Below, piece after piece: positions 8,679-17,420 of a stretch of 64,000 nt of DNA. The notes under the pieces were generated by a model, which saw nothing but the letters and a program-made list of their open reading frames with translations, did no database searches and had not been told where the DNA came from. Each line of letters opens with the position of its first letter. The first letter of the stretch is position 1. The translations under genes were made by a program, and so were the position numbers. Source of the DNA: an uncultured bacterium (lineage in GTDB: Bacteria; Hydrothermota; Hydrothermia; UBA1063; CAJXJZ01); NCBI GenBank assembly GCA_913055745.1, contig CAJXJZ010000004.1, positions 1-64,000 on the forward strand, in the 5' to 3' direction.

Positions 8679-10565
8679 ATGCTACTATATATGGTAGTGG
8701 TGTCTTTTGTTTTCATGAGTGAGAATTTTGAAAGTGGTAATATACCCAATAATTGGTCCATATATGACCACGGTGTACAGGGAGCTACCTGGTTTGCAGC
8801 ATCAACAGGGACAGAGTGGTTAGAGCCTGAAAACCACGGTAGTTACTATGCACTTCTTGATTATGGGGTAGACTCACTTGCCAATGATACCTTAGTAAGT
8901 CCTTCTGTGGATCTCACAACAGAGCATACATCCCTATATCTTACATACTCCATGGCATTTATGGGTGACCCATCCACCTGTGATACAGGCATGGCTATTA
9001 TTCGTTATTATAGTCAAGGTTCATGGGGCACATGGACCACTCTAATGGTTTATGGCGGAGATATAATTCAAAATACAGAAACCCTTGATATATATAATGC
9101 ATCTTTTGGTGCAGATAGCCTTCAAGTAGGTTTTGTATATGCTACCGACACCACAAGTGGTGGTGGGTACTTTGCAGTAGATAATATAGAAATTACAGGT
9201 GGTGTACCTTCATCCAATGATGTAGAAGTAATTGATATTTTGTCCCCAAAAGGTTATATAGGCGACTCTACTTCACCTGTAAATATTCTTGTAACCAATA
9301 ACTCAGATTCGTCTCTTTCTGGCGTTCCACTTCAAGTTGTAATAACAGATACTGTAACAGGAACAGAGGTGTATAATGACAATACAACATTTAATATTCA
9401 GCCTGGAGAGACTTTAAGTGTTGCACTTTCTGATTTTACGCCCACTTCTGACACATCATTTTATAATGTTCTGGCATATACAAGCCTTTCAGGTGATTCA
9501 ACACCCCAAAATGACACAGCCTATGCCTTTGCTTACTCATACCCTATTTTTGGCAGTGTAATGGCAAAATGGGAAATACCGAGTACAGATTCTGGATGGT
9601 GGGGGGCTGATTATAACAGAGGTATTTTATATATCTTAGACGCAGCAACAGGGGAGGTTAAAGGCTTTAACCCAAGAACAGGTAATTTCTATCATGTTAC
9701 AACACTTGACACTGTATTTGACAACAATAGAATAATATTCTGGGACCTTGCCTATGATTATGAAGCAGGAAACTGGTGGGTAACTGCTTTTAAGCAGGGA
9801 GGATCACCCAATTACTCCTATGTATTAAAGTACGATTCATTATGGCATTTTATTACAGGCAGAGCAGTACCATCTGGTAGTGATAGTAGCACGATAGGTA
9901 TACCCGCTTCAATAGACGACAAGCCCTTTGCTTCAAATATACTCTATACTGCAAGCTTTCCACAATATAACACTCAACCTTACACCCTTATAGAAAATGA
10001 CTTTGACAATCTTGATTCCATCACATTCATAGATAATGTAAAAGTTGTACAAATGGCCGGTGTACCTGCCACACTTGGCCTAATCAGTGATACGCTATTT
10101 TTAATGCAATCCGCTGGCTGCAATGTGATAAATCTTGTGTCTGTACAGCGAATTGATACATCCACTACATACACCATCCTTGCACAAGATTCTCTTAGTG
10201 AAGTTCCAACAGGAGGTGATATTGAATACCGTTATGGGCAGGACCCCAACCATTGGATTGTTGCATATCTTACCATTGAAGGTCATGCCATTTATAAGGT
10301 ATCCATGGGTATGAGATGGGACAAGGTGAATATAAGTGAAAAACACAATTATAGATCTCATATACCAGCAACATACTTTGTGCACAAGGGGATACTTCCT
10401 GCATCACTTTATTCAAATCTTAAGGGTAAAAACATAAGAATTTATTCTCCAAATGGAAGGATGCTGTTTGAGGGGACATTGAAAAGTCCCATACTGCCAT
10501 TAAAAAAGAGTGGCATTTTCTTCATAAACGCAGGCACATTGCATTTAAAACTCTTAAACAGATGA
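8679..10565 (+). CDS. Large secreted protein with jelly-roll domain and sorting-type C-terminal tail
   Basis: 628 residues. A short signal peptide (MLLYMVVVSFVFM) is followed by ENFESGNIPNNWS and FAVDNIEI, typical of the choice-of-anchor/MAM-like jelly-roll domain (about 14-185). A CARDB-like beta-sandwich follows (about 190-290, NDVEVIDILSPKGYIGDST) and then a repetitive beta region that could be a propeller. The last 60 residues (KNIRIYSPNGRMLFEG, then LPLKKSGIFFI) resemble type IX secretion sorting tails. A good Shine-Dalgarno (AAAGGAGGT) precedes it. Position after the pilin suggests a surface or adhesion role; that is inference. Confidence 0.8.
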   Translation: MLLYMVVVSFVFMSENFESGNIPNNWSIYDHGVQGATWFAASTGTEWLEPENHGSYYALLDYGVDSLANDTLVSPSVDLTTEHTSLYLTYSMAFMGDPSTCDTGMAIIRYYSQGSWGTWTTLMVYGGDIIQNTETLDIYNASFGADSLQVGFVYATDTTSGGGYFAVDNIEITGGVPSSNDVEVIDILSPKGYIGDSTSPVNILVTNNSDSSLSGVPLQVVITDTVTGTEVYNDNTTFNIQPGETLSVALSDFTPTSDTSFYNVLAYTSLSGDSTPQNDTAYAFAYSYPIFGSVMAKWEIPSTDSGWWGADYNRGILYILDAATGEVKGFNPRTGNFYHVTTLDTVFDNNRIIFWDLAYDYEAGNWWVTAFKQGGSPNYSYVLKYDSLWHFITGRAVPSGSDSSTIGIPASIDDKPFASNILYTASFPQYNTQPYTLIENDFDNLDSITFIDNVKVVQMAGVPATLGLISDTLFLMQSAGCNVINLVSVQRIDTSTTYTILAQDSLSEVPTGGDIEYRYGQDPNHWIVAYLTIEGHAIYKVSMGMRWDKVNISEKHNYRSHIPATYFVHKGILPASLYSNLKGKNIRIYSPNGRMLFEGTLKSPILPLKKSGIFFINAGTLHLKLLNR

Positions 10566-10576
10566 TACTTATAAAG

Positions 10577-10602
10577 AGGGGGCATATGCCCCCTTCTTTT
10601 TT
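10577..10602 (+). terminator. Intrinsic terminator after the pilin/secreted-protein unit
   Basis: A perfect 18-base palindrome (10577-10594, five G, CATATG, five C) is followed by TCTTTTTT (10595-10602). It lies 12 bases after the stop of the secreted protein and before the next gene, so it ends the 8454-10565 transcript. It is the clearest intrinsic terminator in the window. Confidence 0.9.
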
Positions 10603-10616
10603 AAGGGGTTGAGCAT

Positions 10617-11156
10617 ATGCATAAGGAAGAGAATGACAATGTAAAAATAGAGGAAAATGAGATGGATTTGGACGATAATAAAAGGTTCCTTGGTTATTAT
10701 GAGAAGTTAAGAGAGGGCATTAGAAAGAAGTTAAATAAAGTAGAAAAGAAACTTGGGAAAAAGGGTGTTGATATAATTCTCCTTGCACCAGACTTATTCA
10801 TTCTACTTACTAGACTTATACGTGATGTAAGGGTAGATATGAAAAAGAAAATAACTCTTGGTGCAGTCATAGCCTACTGGATACTTCCTGCCGACTTACT
10901 TCCTGAGGTGATTGTAGGTCCAGTTGGCTATTTAGACGATATCCTTATTACATTGTATGTATTGGATGCACTTTTTACAGACACTGACCTTGAAGTACTC
11001 CTTGATAATTGGCCCGGTGACCCAGAGGTTATGAAAAACATAAATCTATATGCTCAAAAGGTTAAGAATTTGCTTAGGGCCGTAGGTGGCAACCTTGAAG
11101 AAAAAGCCACCCAATTAGCAGACAGCATACTTAAAGGTGGAAGAAAGGAAGAATAA
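10617..11156 (+). CDS. DUF1232 (YkvA-like) membrane protein
   Basis: 179 residues. The DUF1232 core is visible at about 78-118: AVIAYWILPADLLPEVIVGP followed by LDDILITLYVLDALF, matching the family pattern Y-x-x-x-P-x-D-x-x-P and LDD. The N-terminal third is a charged coiled coil. The family is common in bacteria and its role is unknown. A short AAGGGG (10603-10608) precedes the ATG. The end overlaps the next gene by 20 bases, so they are likely co-translated. Confidence 0.8.
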   Translation: MHKEENDNVKIEENEMDLDDNKRFLGYYEKLREGIRKKLNKVEKKLGKKGVDIILLAPDLFILLTRLIRDVRVDMKKKITLGAVIAYWILPADLLPEVIVGPVGYLDDILITLYVLDALFTDTDLEVLLDNWPGDPEVMKNINLYAQKVKNLLRAVGGNLEEKATQLADSILKGGRKEE

Positions 11157-11913
11157 AGGACCTTTAGTCTTACTTACGGACTTTGGATATTCCCATTATG
11201 TAGGTATATTGAAAGGTGTTATTTTATCGTACAATCCTGACGCTCTAATAGTTGACTTAACCCATAGTATTACGCCATTCAAGGTTGTAGAAGCATCCTA
11301 TATCTTATATACTTCATACAAATACTTCCCTAAAGGGAGCATCTTCCTGGCAGTTGTTGACCCAGGGGTAGGGACAGAAAGGGATATCCTCATTACAGAG
11401 TATAAAGATTACATATTTATTGCCCCTGACAATGGACTATTAAGTCCTTTTTTAGATGAAGGAAAAAACTTTAAGTTTACATCTTTTGATAGATTAGGAG
11501 AGATTTCAAATACCTTCCATGGAAGGGACGTGTTTGCACCTATTGCTGCACTTATCTCAACCGGCGAATCCCCTAAGGACATAGGAACAGTTAAGAAAAA
11601 TCCTGTGAAAATAGAATGGTGGAGACCTGAGAAAATAGACCAAAACACATACCAGGGCATAATCCTATTTATAGACAGATTCAACAACGCTATAACTAAC
11701 ATTCCATGTGATTACATAAATAAAATAAACGAGTTTAGGATAAAGGGTATTGTTATAAAAGATAAATTTCCCTCATTTGGGCATGCTCCCTACGATACCC
11801 CATTTATCTACTGTGGTTCTTCAAAATTTATAGAAATAGGATTAAGAGAGGAAGGATTCGCAAAAAAATATGATATTACCCCCCTTTCACCTCTTCTCTG
11901 TTTTATAAAATAA
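11137..11913 (+). CDS. SAM hydroxide adenosyltransferase (DUF62 family)
   Basis: 258 residues from a GTG start. The N-terminal domain has PLVLLTDFGYSHYVGILKG and AVVDPGVGTERD, then IAPDNGLLSP, all family signatures of the DUF62/chlorinase-fluorinase fold. The C-terminal domain has DRFNNAITN. Most bacterial members hydrolyse S-adenosylmethionine to adenosine and methionine. True halogenases are rare, and nothing here argues for one. It overlaps the DUF1232 gene and converges on the lipoprotein gene with only 4 bases between stop codons. Confidence 0.87.
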   Translation: MEERKNKGPLVLLTDFGYSHYVGILKGVILSYNPDALIVDLTHSITPFKVVEASYILYTSYKYFPKGSIFLAVVDPGVGTERDILITEYKDYIFIAPDNGLLSPFLDEGKNFKFTSFDRLGEISNTFHGRDVFAPIAALISTGESPKDIGTVKKNPVKIEWWRPEKIDQNTYQGIILFIDRFNNAITNIPCDYINKINEFRIKGIVIKDKFPSFGHAPYDTPFIYCGSSKFIEIGLREEGFAKKYDITPLSPLLCFIK

Positions 11914-11917
11914 TCCC

Positions 11918-12505
11918 TTATCTTAGCCTTGCAGTTATGCCTTTTACGAGTTCTTCTGCGACTTGAGAGAACATTATATCCATCTCATCCTGAAGTGTTG
12001 GTTGCCATGCACCCCAGAGATATAGGTACCACTTTGAATGTCTTCTCCCGCTTACAGGTATATCTATTATCCCTTTCGTAGTTTTTATTATGCCATGTCC
12101 CTCGATATCTGATTGAAACACATATTCGTATCTTATTCCATTGGGTTGCTCACCTATATCATCTATTCTATAAGTCAGTGTGAATTTATCCACAACAAAT
12201 TTTAAAACAATGGGCGAGGTATCATCAAGTTTCCAGTTTTCCACTGAATCAAGTTCTGCTCTTAAACTACGGGTAAAGAGAGAATCAAATGCTGTTCCAA
12301 AGAAGCTCTTAAAACCAGGATGTGTACCCAAAATAGAAAGAGAGACCTTACCAGAATCAGGGTTTAGATATGCGCCTTCAAAGTGTATTACCATGGGTTT
12401 TGAAGCAGTTATCTTAACATATGGCTTATGCGTATACCTAAATGTAGCACCGCTGCAAGAAAGAAGAGGTAATAATAAAAGCACCAAATATTTTTTTAAC
12501 TTCAT
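11918..12505 (-). CDS. Hypothetical lipoprotein
   Basis: 195 residues with a lipoprotein signal peptide: MKLKKYLVLLLLPLLSC, where LLSC is the lipobox and Cys 17 would be lipidated. The mature part has a single beta-rich domain (VKITASKPMVIHFEGAYL, LKFVVDKFTLTYRIDD). I do not recognise the family; size and organisation would allow an LptE-like or other envelope lipoprotein, but no motif proves it. It is monocistronic, with its own promoter in the 49-base gap and no Shine-Dalgarno. Confidence 0.7.
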   Translation of the reverse strand: MKLKKYLVLLLLPLLSCSGATFRYTHKPYVKITASKPMVIHFEGAYLNPDSGKVSLSILGTHPGFKSFFGTAFDSLFTRSLRAELDSVENWKLDDTSPIVLKFVVDKFTLTYRIDDIGEQPNGIRYEYVFQSDIEGHGIIKTTKGIIDIPVSGRRHSKWYLYLWGAWQPTLQDEMDIMFSQVAEELVKGITARLR

Positions 12506-12508
12506 AAC

Positions 12509-12543
12509 ATTATATTTTTACACTATCCTTCCTGAACTGTCAA
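12509..12543 (-). promoter_or_regulatory. Promoter of the lipoprotein gene, near-leaderless
   Basis: On the minus strand TTGACA (12543-12538), 17 bases, TAAAAA (12520-12515), directly followed by TATAAT (12514-12509) and then three bases to the ATG at 12505. With the consensus 17-base spacing, initiation falls 0-3 bases before the start codon. There is no Shine-Dalgarno. Confidence 0.65.
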
Positions 12544-12554
12544 CCCGCTAAAAA

Positions 12555-13319
12555 TTACCCTTTATAATAGGTTTGATGCTCAAGCAATTGTTCTTCTGGG
12601 ACATCCCTTACCACCTTGGCAGGAACGCCCATTACAATCTTGCGGGGTGGCACATCACGGGTTACAACTGAGCCTGCAGCGACCAGTGCATCTTCACCAA
12701 CAACAATGCCAGGCAAAAATGTCGCATTTGCTCCTATGCGCGCGCCCTTTTTCACATGCACCCCTCTATGATACTTAAACCTCTCTTCTGTCCTTCCAAG
12801 GAAGTTGTCATTTGTAAAGGTCACCTCTGGGGCAATAAAGCAGTAGTCCTCTACTACTGATATGGCAGTGATATATGCCTCTGTCTCCAATTTGCAATAC
12901 TTCCCTATTTTTACACGGTTTTCAACAGTAACACCACGACCGACCACAGTAAACTCCCCTATTTCTACATCCTCTCTTACACTCGCCAGGTCTGCAACAA
13001 ATACGCCCTCATTTATCCTTGCACCACGATAAATAACTACCAGGCTACCAACTCTAACGCCATCCTTTATTTCAAGTGGTGGTAACTCCTTCTCCTGTGT
13101 AGTAGCAGAGATCTTTGATTTTATAGGCATTCTTCCCAAGACTGTATTATCCTCTATTTTAACACTGTTTCCAATAACTGTACCTTTTTTTATTACAACA
13201 TTGTGACCAAGATATACATTGTCACCTATCACAACATCATCTTCTATAATTACATTACACCCAGTTACAAGGCCCTTACCTATTTTAGCCCTTTTGCTTA
13301 TAACATTATTGCAATTCAA
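12555..13319 (-). CDS. Left-handed beta-helix (hexapeptide repeat) acyl/acetyltransferase
   Basis: 254 residues made almost entirely of [LIV]-G-x4 hexapeptides (for example VIEDDVVIGDNVYLGHNVVI, VEIGEFTVVGRGVTV). The C-terminal coil ATFLPGIVVGEDALVAAGSVV and GVPAKVVRD is typical of sugar N-acetyltransferases such as WlbB/PglD types. Such enzymes form trimers and acylate amino sugars on nucleotide carriers. Its start overlaps the end of the Gfo/Idh/MocA gene by 14 bases, the pairing seen in WlbA-WlbB pathways for surface polysaccharide sugars. The exact substrate is unknown. Confidence 0.82.
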   Translation of the reverse strand: MNCNNVISKRAKIGKGLVTGCNVIIEDDVVIGDNVYLGHNVVIKKGTVIGNSVKIEDNTVLGRMPIKSKISATTQEKELPPLEIKDGVRVGSLVVIYRGARINEGVFVADLASVREDVEIGEFTVVGRGVTVENRVKIGKYCKLETEAYITAISVVEDYCFIAPEVTFTNDNFLGRTEERFKYHRGVHVKKGARIGANATFLPGIVVGEDALVAAGSVVTRDVPPRKIVMGVPAKVVRDVPEEQLLEHQTYYKG

Positions 13320-14319
13320 TGCTTACACCCCCATTTTTCATTGATTTTTCTGCATTTTCAAGTATTTTTGTTATCTCTACTGCCAATTCACCTGAGGATA
13401 TGGGCTCTTTACCTGTTTTTATACATTCAATAAAATCCTTCTGCTCCTGCTTTAATGGCTCAGCATTCTCTATCCTTGGCGAAAATATATCACCATATCT
13501 CACAGCGACATTGGGAGAATACGGGAAAAGAGAGGTATAAAGGTCCCAATTTACTCCCTTGTTGTAAACCTTTATTTTCTCATCCTGAGCCATATCATCA
13601 AACACCACCATCTTTTCTGATCCTACAAGTTTCATGAGCCTGACCTTATGTGGATCAAGCCATGAAACATGTATATGTGCCATAAATCCACTTTCAAACT
13701 CAATATCTAAGAATGCCACATCCTCTATATCCTTGTCTTTCTGTATAAAGGCCTTTCCAAAACCTCTTACCCTCTTTGGTTTATCTTTTTTCAAAAGATA
13801 CAGAACAATGGATATGTCATGTGGAGCAAGACTCCACATAACATTTTCAACCCTTCTAATCTTACCTAAGTTGAGCCTCTGAAAATACGCATAATATGGC
13901 GTTCCCAACTCACCACTGTCTAAAAGTTCCTTTATCTTTGCTAAGGCAGGATGATACAAAAGCAAATGCCCAACCAGTAGTGGAACATTGTGTGCCTTTG
14001 CCATCTCATGAACCTTTATGGCCTCCTCTGTTTTTAGTGCTAAGGGCTTTTCAACGAGCACTGGTTTCTTGTGCGATATCACATCCATTGCTATCTCTAC
14101 ATGTGTTTTTGCAGGTGTTGCAATAATTACACCATCAACCTCTCCGAGAAAATCCCTGTAGTTTTTACTTGTTTTCGCCTTGGGCACATGTTTTTTAGCA
14201 CGACTTAGCATATCCTCTGATAGATCAGAGACATAGATCTGTTCTACCTCACTGTTTGATGCAAGGGCCCTTAAATGATTGAATCCCCATCCACCACTTC
14301 CAATAAGGAGTATCTTCAT
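13306..14319 (-). CDS. Gfo/Idh/MocA-family NAD(P)-dependent sugar dehydrogenase
   Basis: 337 residues. The N-terminal Rossmann fold starts MKILLIGSGGWGFNHLRAL. It continues with DGVIIATPAKTHVEIAMDVI and the family hallmark VLVEKPLAL (EKP, about residues 93-95). The second domain includes HDISIVLYLLK. Paired with the hexapeptide acyltransferase it resembles WlbA-type enzymes that oxidise C3 of UDP-N-acetylamino sugars, but a 3-aminotransferase is not seen here. It is coupled to DUF4340 upstream by a 4-base overlap and so belongs to the Gld-like operon. Confidence 0.83.
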   Translation of the reverse strand: MKILLIGSGGWGFNHLRALASNSEVEQIYVSDLSEDMLSRAKKHVPKAKTSKNYRDFLGEVDGVIIATPAKTHVEIAMDVISHKKPVLVEKPLALKTEEAIKVHEMAKAHNVPLLVGHLLLYHPALAKIKELLDSGELGTPYYAYFQRLNLGKIRRVENVMWSLAPHDISIVLYLLKKDKPKRVRGFGKAFIQKDKDIEDVAFLDIEFESGFMAHIHVSWLDPHKVRLMKLVGSEKMVVFDDMAQDEKIKVYNKGVNWDLYTSLFPYSPNVAVRYGDIFSPRIENAEPLKQEQKDFIECIKTGKEPISSGELAVEITKILENAEKSMKNGGVSIELQ

Positions 14320-15233
14320 TTTTTATCTCCCTTAGGCAAAAGTCCAGCCTTTTTTAACACCTCATCAAACCAACTACGATATATTTTAAATACCTCACCA
14401 GGCCTTTTATTTGAAGCAACATATAGGGCATACTTGTCTTTTTTGCCAACAGTTATCTCTATGGTATCATCTTGCTGGGTTATAAATACAACCCTTTTAT
14501 TTGAATCTTTTAAACCTGTTTCATTAGAGGGTTTGTTGTCAGCAAAACCAAAGGCAGTTAAAACCCTTGCACGATTGATTGTTGCCTTTATCACACTTGT
14601 ATCCTTTACAGGATTTGATATAAATGTATCCCCTGATACTTTTACGCTAAATGTATCCTTGTCGTTTATGAGAGTGAAGGACTTTATATCTTTTAACTTA
14701 AGGTCAACTATCTTTTTATTTCTATAGTTATCCGTGTTTGTTGATATTTCATAAGGCGCGAGGCCAAAGAGGGTATAGACCTTTTTTGTCTTTGGAAAAA
14801 CGAAATAAAATGAACTATAAACAGGCCCTCTTTTTCCTATTATTAATGTTTTTGTTTTTCCATCTTTTGTTGTAATAAAAAGGCGAGTAGAAGAGGTATC
14901 ATTTATGCCATAGTCAGCCTTATTCTTCATATTGTAGCCTGCAATCTGGTATGTTGCCTGGAGCATTTTCCCTGCAAGTTGATTTATCCTGTCATTATTG
15001 GCTGGTAATACCCTTCCTTTTAGATTGACAACCCAATTATTACCCCTTCTGGCTAACATAACGGTATCAGTATCCCTTATCATCTTTATTCCTGTAATTT
15101 CTGTTGAATCTGCAATGTTTAATAGTTTATATCTTTTTATATAGCCTGTGCTTTTTTGATGTATCTTTAAATATATACCGAATATAATGAAAAGAACTAA
15201 AATCCCAAGTCTTACTGTCCATTTTCTATTCAT
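14316..15233 (-). CDS. DUF4340 membrane-anchored protein of the Gld-like ABC operon
   Basis: 305 residues. One N-terminal membrane segment (about 7-23, TVRLGILVLFIIFGIYL) is followed by a periplasmic beta-rich region. It has the DUF4340 features ARRGNNWVV, DYGINDTSSTRLFITTKDG and TLIIGKRGP. Proteins of this family are commonly encoded next to GldG-like genes, as here (8-base overlap). Function is not established; a role with the ABC transporter in the envelope is inferred from context. Confidence 0.82.
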   Translation of the reverse strand: MNRKWTVRLGILVLFIIFGIYLKIHQKSTGYIKRYKLLNIADSTEITGIKMIRDTDTVMLARRGNNWVVNLKGRVLPANNDRINQLAGKMLQATYQIAGYNMKNKADYGINDTSSTRLFITTKDGKTKTLIIGKRGPVYSSFYFVFPKTKKVYTLFGLAPYEISTNTDNYRNKKIVDLKLKDIKSFTLINDKDTFSVKVSGDTFISNPVKDTSVIKATINRARVLTAFGFADNKPSNETGLKDSNKRVVFITQQDDTIEITVGKKDKYALYVASNKRPGEVFKIYRSWFDEVLKKAGLLPKGDKK

Positions 15234-16710
15234 TTTTATCCTCCTTTATCAAAGAGAGTCTTTTTCTCCTCCTTATATTATAGGCAACACCAAAGATTAT
15301 AATAAGAAGTGGCACACCTATGATGTTAATGTACTTTATAAGGAGCCTCCCTTGGTCTGAAACAGGCTTTATGGGCCTTAAAAGTCCCTGTTTTACCCGG
15401 ATTTCACTAAGTCCACCACCAAGTGCATAAAAGTCAACTAAATTAGCGAGAAAAACGAGATTGGATGCATAAACATCAATGTACCTATCCTCTACAAATG
15501 CATCATTGCCAATTACAGTAACTCTGAAGTGTTTGCCATCTGTAAGTTTTCCGTCAATACTCACTCCCATGAGGAATTTTTTAAACGCGTTTTCATCCTT
15601 GGGTACCGTTATATAATCAGGGCTTAAAAACATACCCACGGTATCCTCCCATGCATACTGCGATGTTGTAACAAGGGGTGTAAACTTCATATGCCCATTA
15701 TTAAATGTATCTATACTGCTTGCCCACGGCAACATAAGCATTTTTATCCCTTTAAGGGGTTTCACATTTTTATTTATATTCTCTGGCAATATCCTGAGCC
15801 ACGGATAATATGGCCTTTCCACAACGAAAAACTGTGTTTTAAATGGAGCAAGTTCACATGAGCGGTCCATAATAACATTTTTACTTATAACAAAACCATA
15901 CTTTTTAAATGGAGTAAACCTATCATCAGGATACATGCTACCAAAGAGAGATCTTTCAGGTATTTTTATCCTTGAAGCCATCAAAATAACAGGAACATCC
16001 TCTTCAATATATTTTTTTAGCATAGAAATTGTTGTATCTTTGTAAGAGCCAATATCACCGGCAATAACCAGGTCCACAGGTGTAAATTGCGTATCAGGGA
16101 CTATTACAACATCATAGGTCTTATTAAGTGTCTTTATTAGATTTGAATACCTTTCCCTTACTTTTATAGAGGATGGAAACAAAAGACCTATTTTTATGTT
16201 TTTACCTTGTTCAAGTCTAACAAGCCTGTACGTGAGTTCATACTCAAGGTCCCGAGCCCTCTTAACAAAGGGAATTACCTCTTTTTTGTCTTTATAGGAT
16301 AAAACTATACCAAAGTAACCTTTTATTACCTTTAATTGGTCCTTTTCATATACATTCATTTGAACAGGAGCAACACCACTCGCTGATGCCTCCATCTCAA
16401 TTTGCTTAGATTTTGAAGGGTCAAGCACCTCTATCTTTATTTTTCCTCCACTCGCCTGTCTGTATTCTTCCAATATGTCCATAACACGCTGTTTAATGGG
16501 TAAAAGTTCAGAAGGGAGTTTTGAAGATACATACACCCTCACCCTAACAATATCATCCAACTCATGAAGATACTTTTTTGTGGTCTCTGATAATGTGTAA
16601 GCCTTACTTTCTGTGAGGTCAATCCTGGTATAAAAAATAGATGCGACAAAGTTAATAACAAACACAAGAACTATAAAATACAAAAGATCTAAGATATTTA
16701 CTCTTTTCAT
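15226..16710 (-). CDS. GldG-like auxiliary component of ABC transporter
   Basis: 494 residues. An N-terminal membrane segment (about 8-27) is followed by RIDLTESKAYTLSETTKKYL, the classic start of GldG/ABC-auxiliary proteins. A long extracytoplasmic domain follows (VRVRVYVSSKLPSELLP, KIEVLDPS, IAGDIGSYKDT). A C-terminal membrane segment (about 461-478, IIGVPLLIIIFGVAYNI) precedes a basic tail. In Bacteroidetes GldA-GldF-GldG is needed for gliding in some species, but homologues occur in many non-gliders. It sits 2 bases from the permease gene. Confidence 0.85.
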   Translation of the reverse strand: MKRVNILDLLYFIVLVFVINFVASIFYTRIDLTESKAYTLSETTKKYLHELDDIVRVRVYVSSKLPSELLPIKQRVMDILEEYRQASGGKIKIEVLDPSKSKQIEMEASASGVAPVQMNVYEKDQLKVIKGYFGIVLSYKDKKEVIPFVKRARDLEYELTYRLVRLEQGKNIKIGLLFPSSIKVRERYSNLIKTLNKTYDVVIVPDTQFTPVDLVIAGDIGSYKDTTISMLKKYIEEDVPVILMASRIKIPERSLFGSMYPDDRFTPFKKYGFVISKNVIMDRSCELAPFKTQFFVVERPYYPWLRILPENINKNVKPLKGIKMLMLPWASSIDTFNNGHMKFTPLVTTSQYAWEDTVGMFLSPDYITVPKDENAFKKFLMGVSIDGKLTDGKHFRVTVIGNDAFVEDRYIDVYASNLVFLANLVDFYALGGGLSEIRVKQGLLRPIKPVSDQGRLLIKYINIIGVPLLIIIFGVAYNIRRRKRLSLIKEDKNE

Positions 16711-16712
16711 GG

Positions 16713-17420
16713 TTATCTCCTTTTTTCAAGAACATAATAGGTAGCATAAAGGAAGATAAATATTACGGAAAGATAATAAACAACATCCCTTGTATCTATA
16801 ACTCCACGGACCATGGCATCAAAGTGGCTGCCCAATGACATGTATGAGAGGAATGAGGCTATAGCATTTGAAAGGCCTAAGGTAAAAAGGGGCTGACCTA
16901 AAAAGTAGAGCACAAAGGAAAATATCACGCCTAAAATAAAACTTATTACCTGGTTCTTTGAAAGCGAAGAGGCAAAAATACCTATTGCCACATAGGATGC
17001 GCCTAAAAGTAATGCACCAATGTAGCCACTTACTATTTCACCTATATCAGGAGACCCTATGATAAAAAGGGTAATAGGCACGCTGAGTGTAAATGCAAGG
17101 GTTATGGTCAAAAGTAAAAACGCGGCAAGGAACTTGTCAAACACAATCTTAGAAGTAGAAGTGGGGTAGGTTAAAAGTATTTCAATAGTTTTTGTCTTTT
17201 GCTCTTCTGCAAAACTTCTCATGGTTATAGCAGGAACAAAAATAATGAAAAACCACGGCAAAAGCGTGAAAAAGAACCTCATAGAAGCCTCACCAACCAC
17301 AAAAAAACCTCTAAAGTATAAAAACAATAAAAGGCCTGAAAATACTATCATAAAAATGTAAGCCATGGGTGAATATAAGGAAAGATTTAAATCCCTAATT
17401 GCTGTTTTATACCTCTTCAT
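16713..17420 (-). CDS. GldF-like ABC-2 permease
   Basis: 235 residues with six predicted membrane segments. It includes MAYIFMIVFSGLLLFLYFRG, the conserved MRSFAEEQKTKTIEILLTYP of ABC-2 permeases, and LGASYVAIGIFASSLSKNQ. This is the membrane-spanning partner of the ATPase upstream, joined by an ATGA overlap. Together with the GldG-like gene it forms a three-part exporter or envelope machine; its substrate is unknown. Confidence 0.88.
   Translation of the reverse strand: MKRYKTAIRDLNLSLYSPMAYIFMIVFSGLLLFLYFRGFFVVGEASMRFFFTLLPWFFIIFVPAITMRSFAEEQKTKTIEILLTYPTSTSKIVFDKFLAAFLLLTITLAFTLSVPITLFIIGSPDIGEIVSGYIGALLLGASYVAIGIFASSLSKNQVISFILGVIFSFVLYFLGQPLFTLGLSNAIASFLSYMSLGSHFDAMVRGVIDTRDVVYYLSVIFIFLYATYYVLEKRR

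Noticed and set aside
11137-11913. Halogenating (fluorinase/chlorinase) function for the DUF62 protein
   Set aside because: Most family members are SAM hydrolases, and nothing in the sequence or neighbours points to halogen use.
14275-14727. Open frame of 150 codons on the plus strand opposite the DUF4340 gene
   Set aside because: It is antisense to two well-supported genes, has no Shine-Dalgarno and no recognisable motif.
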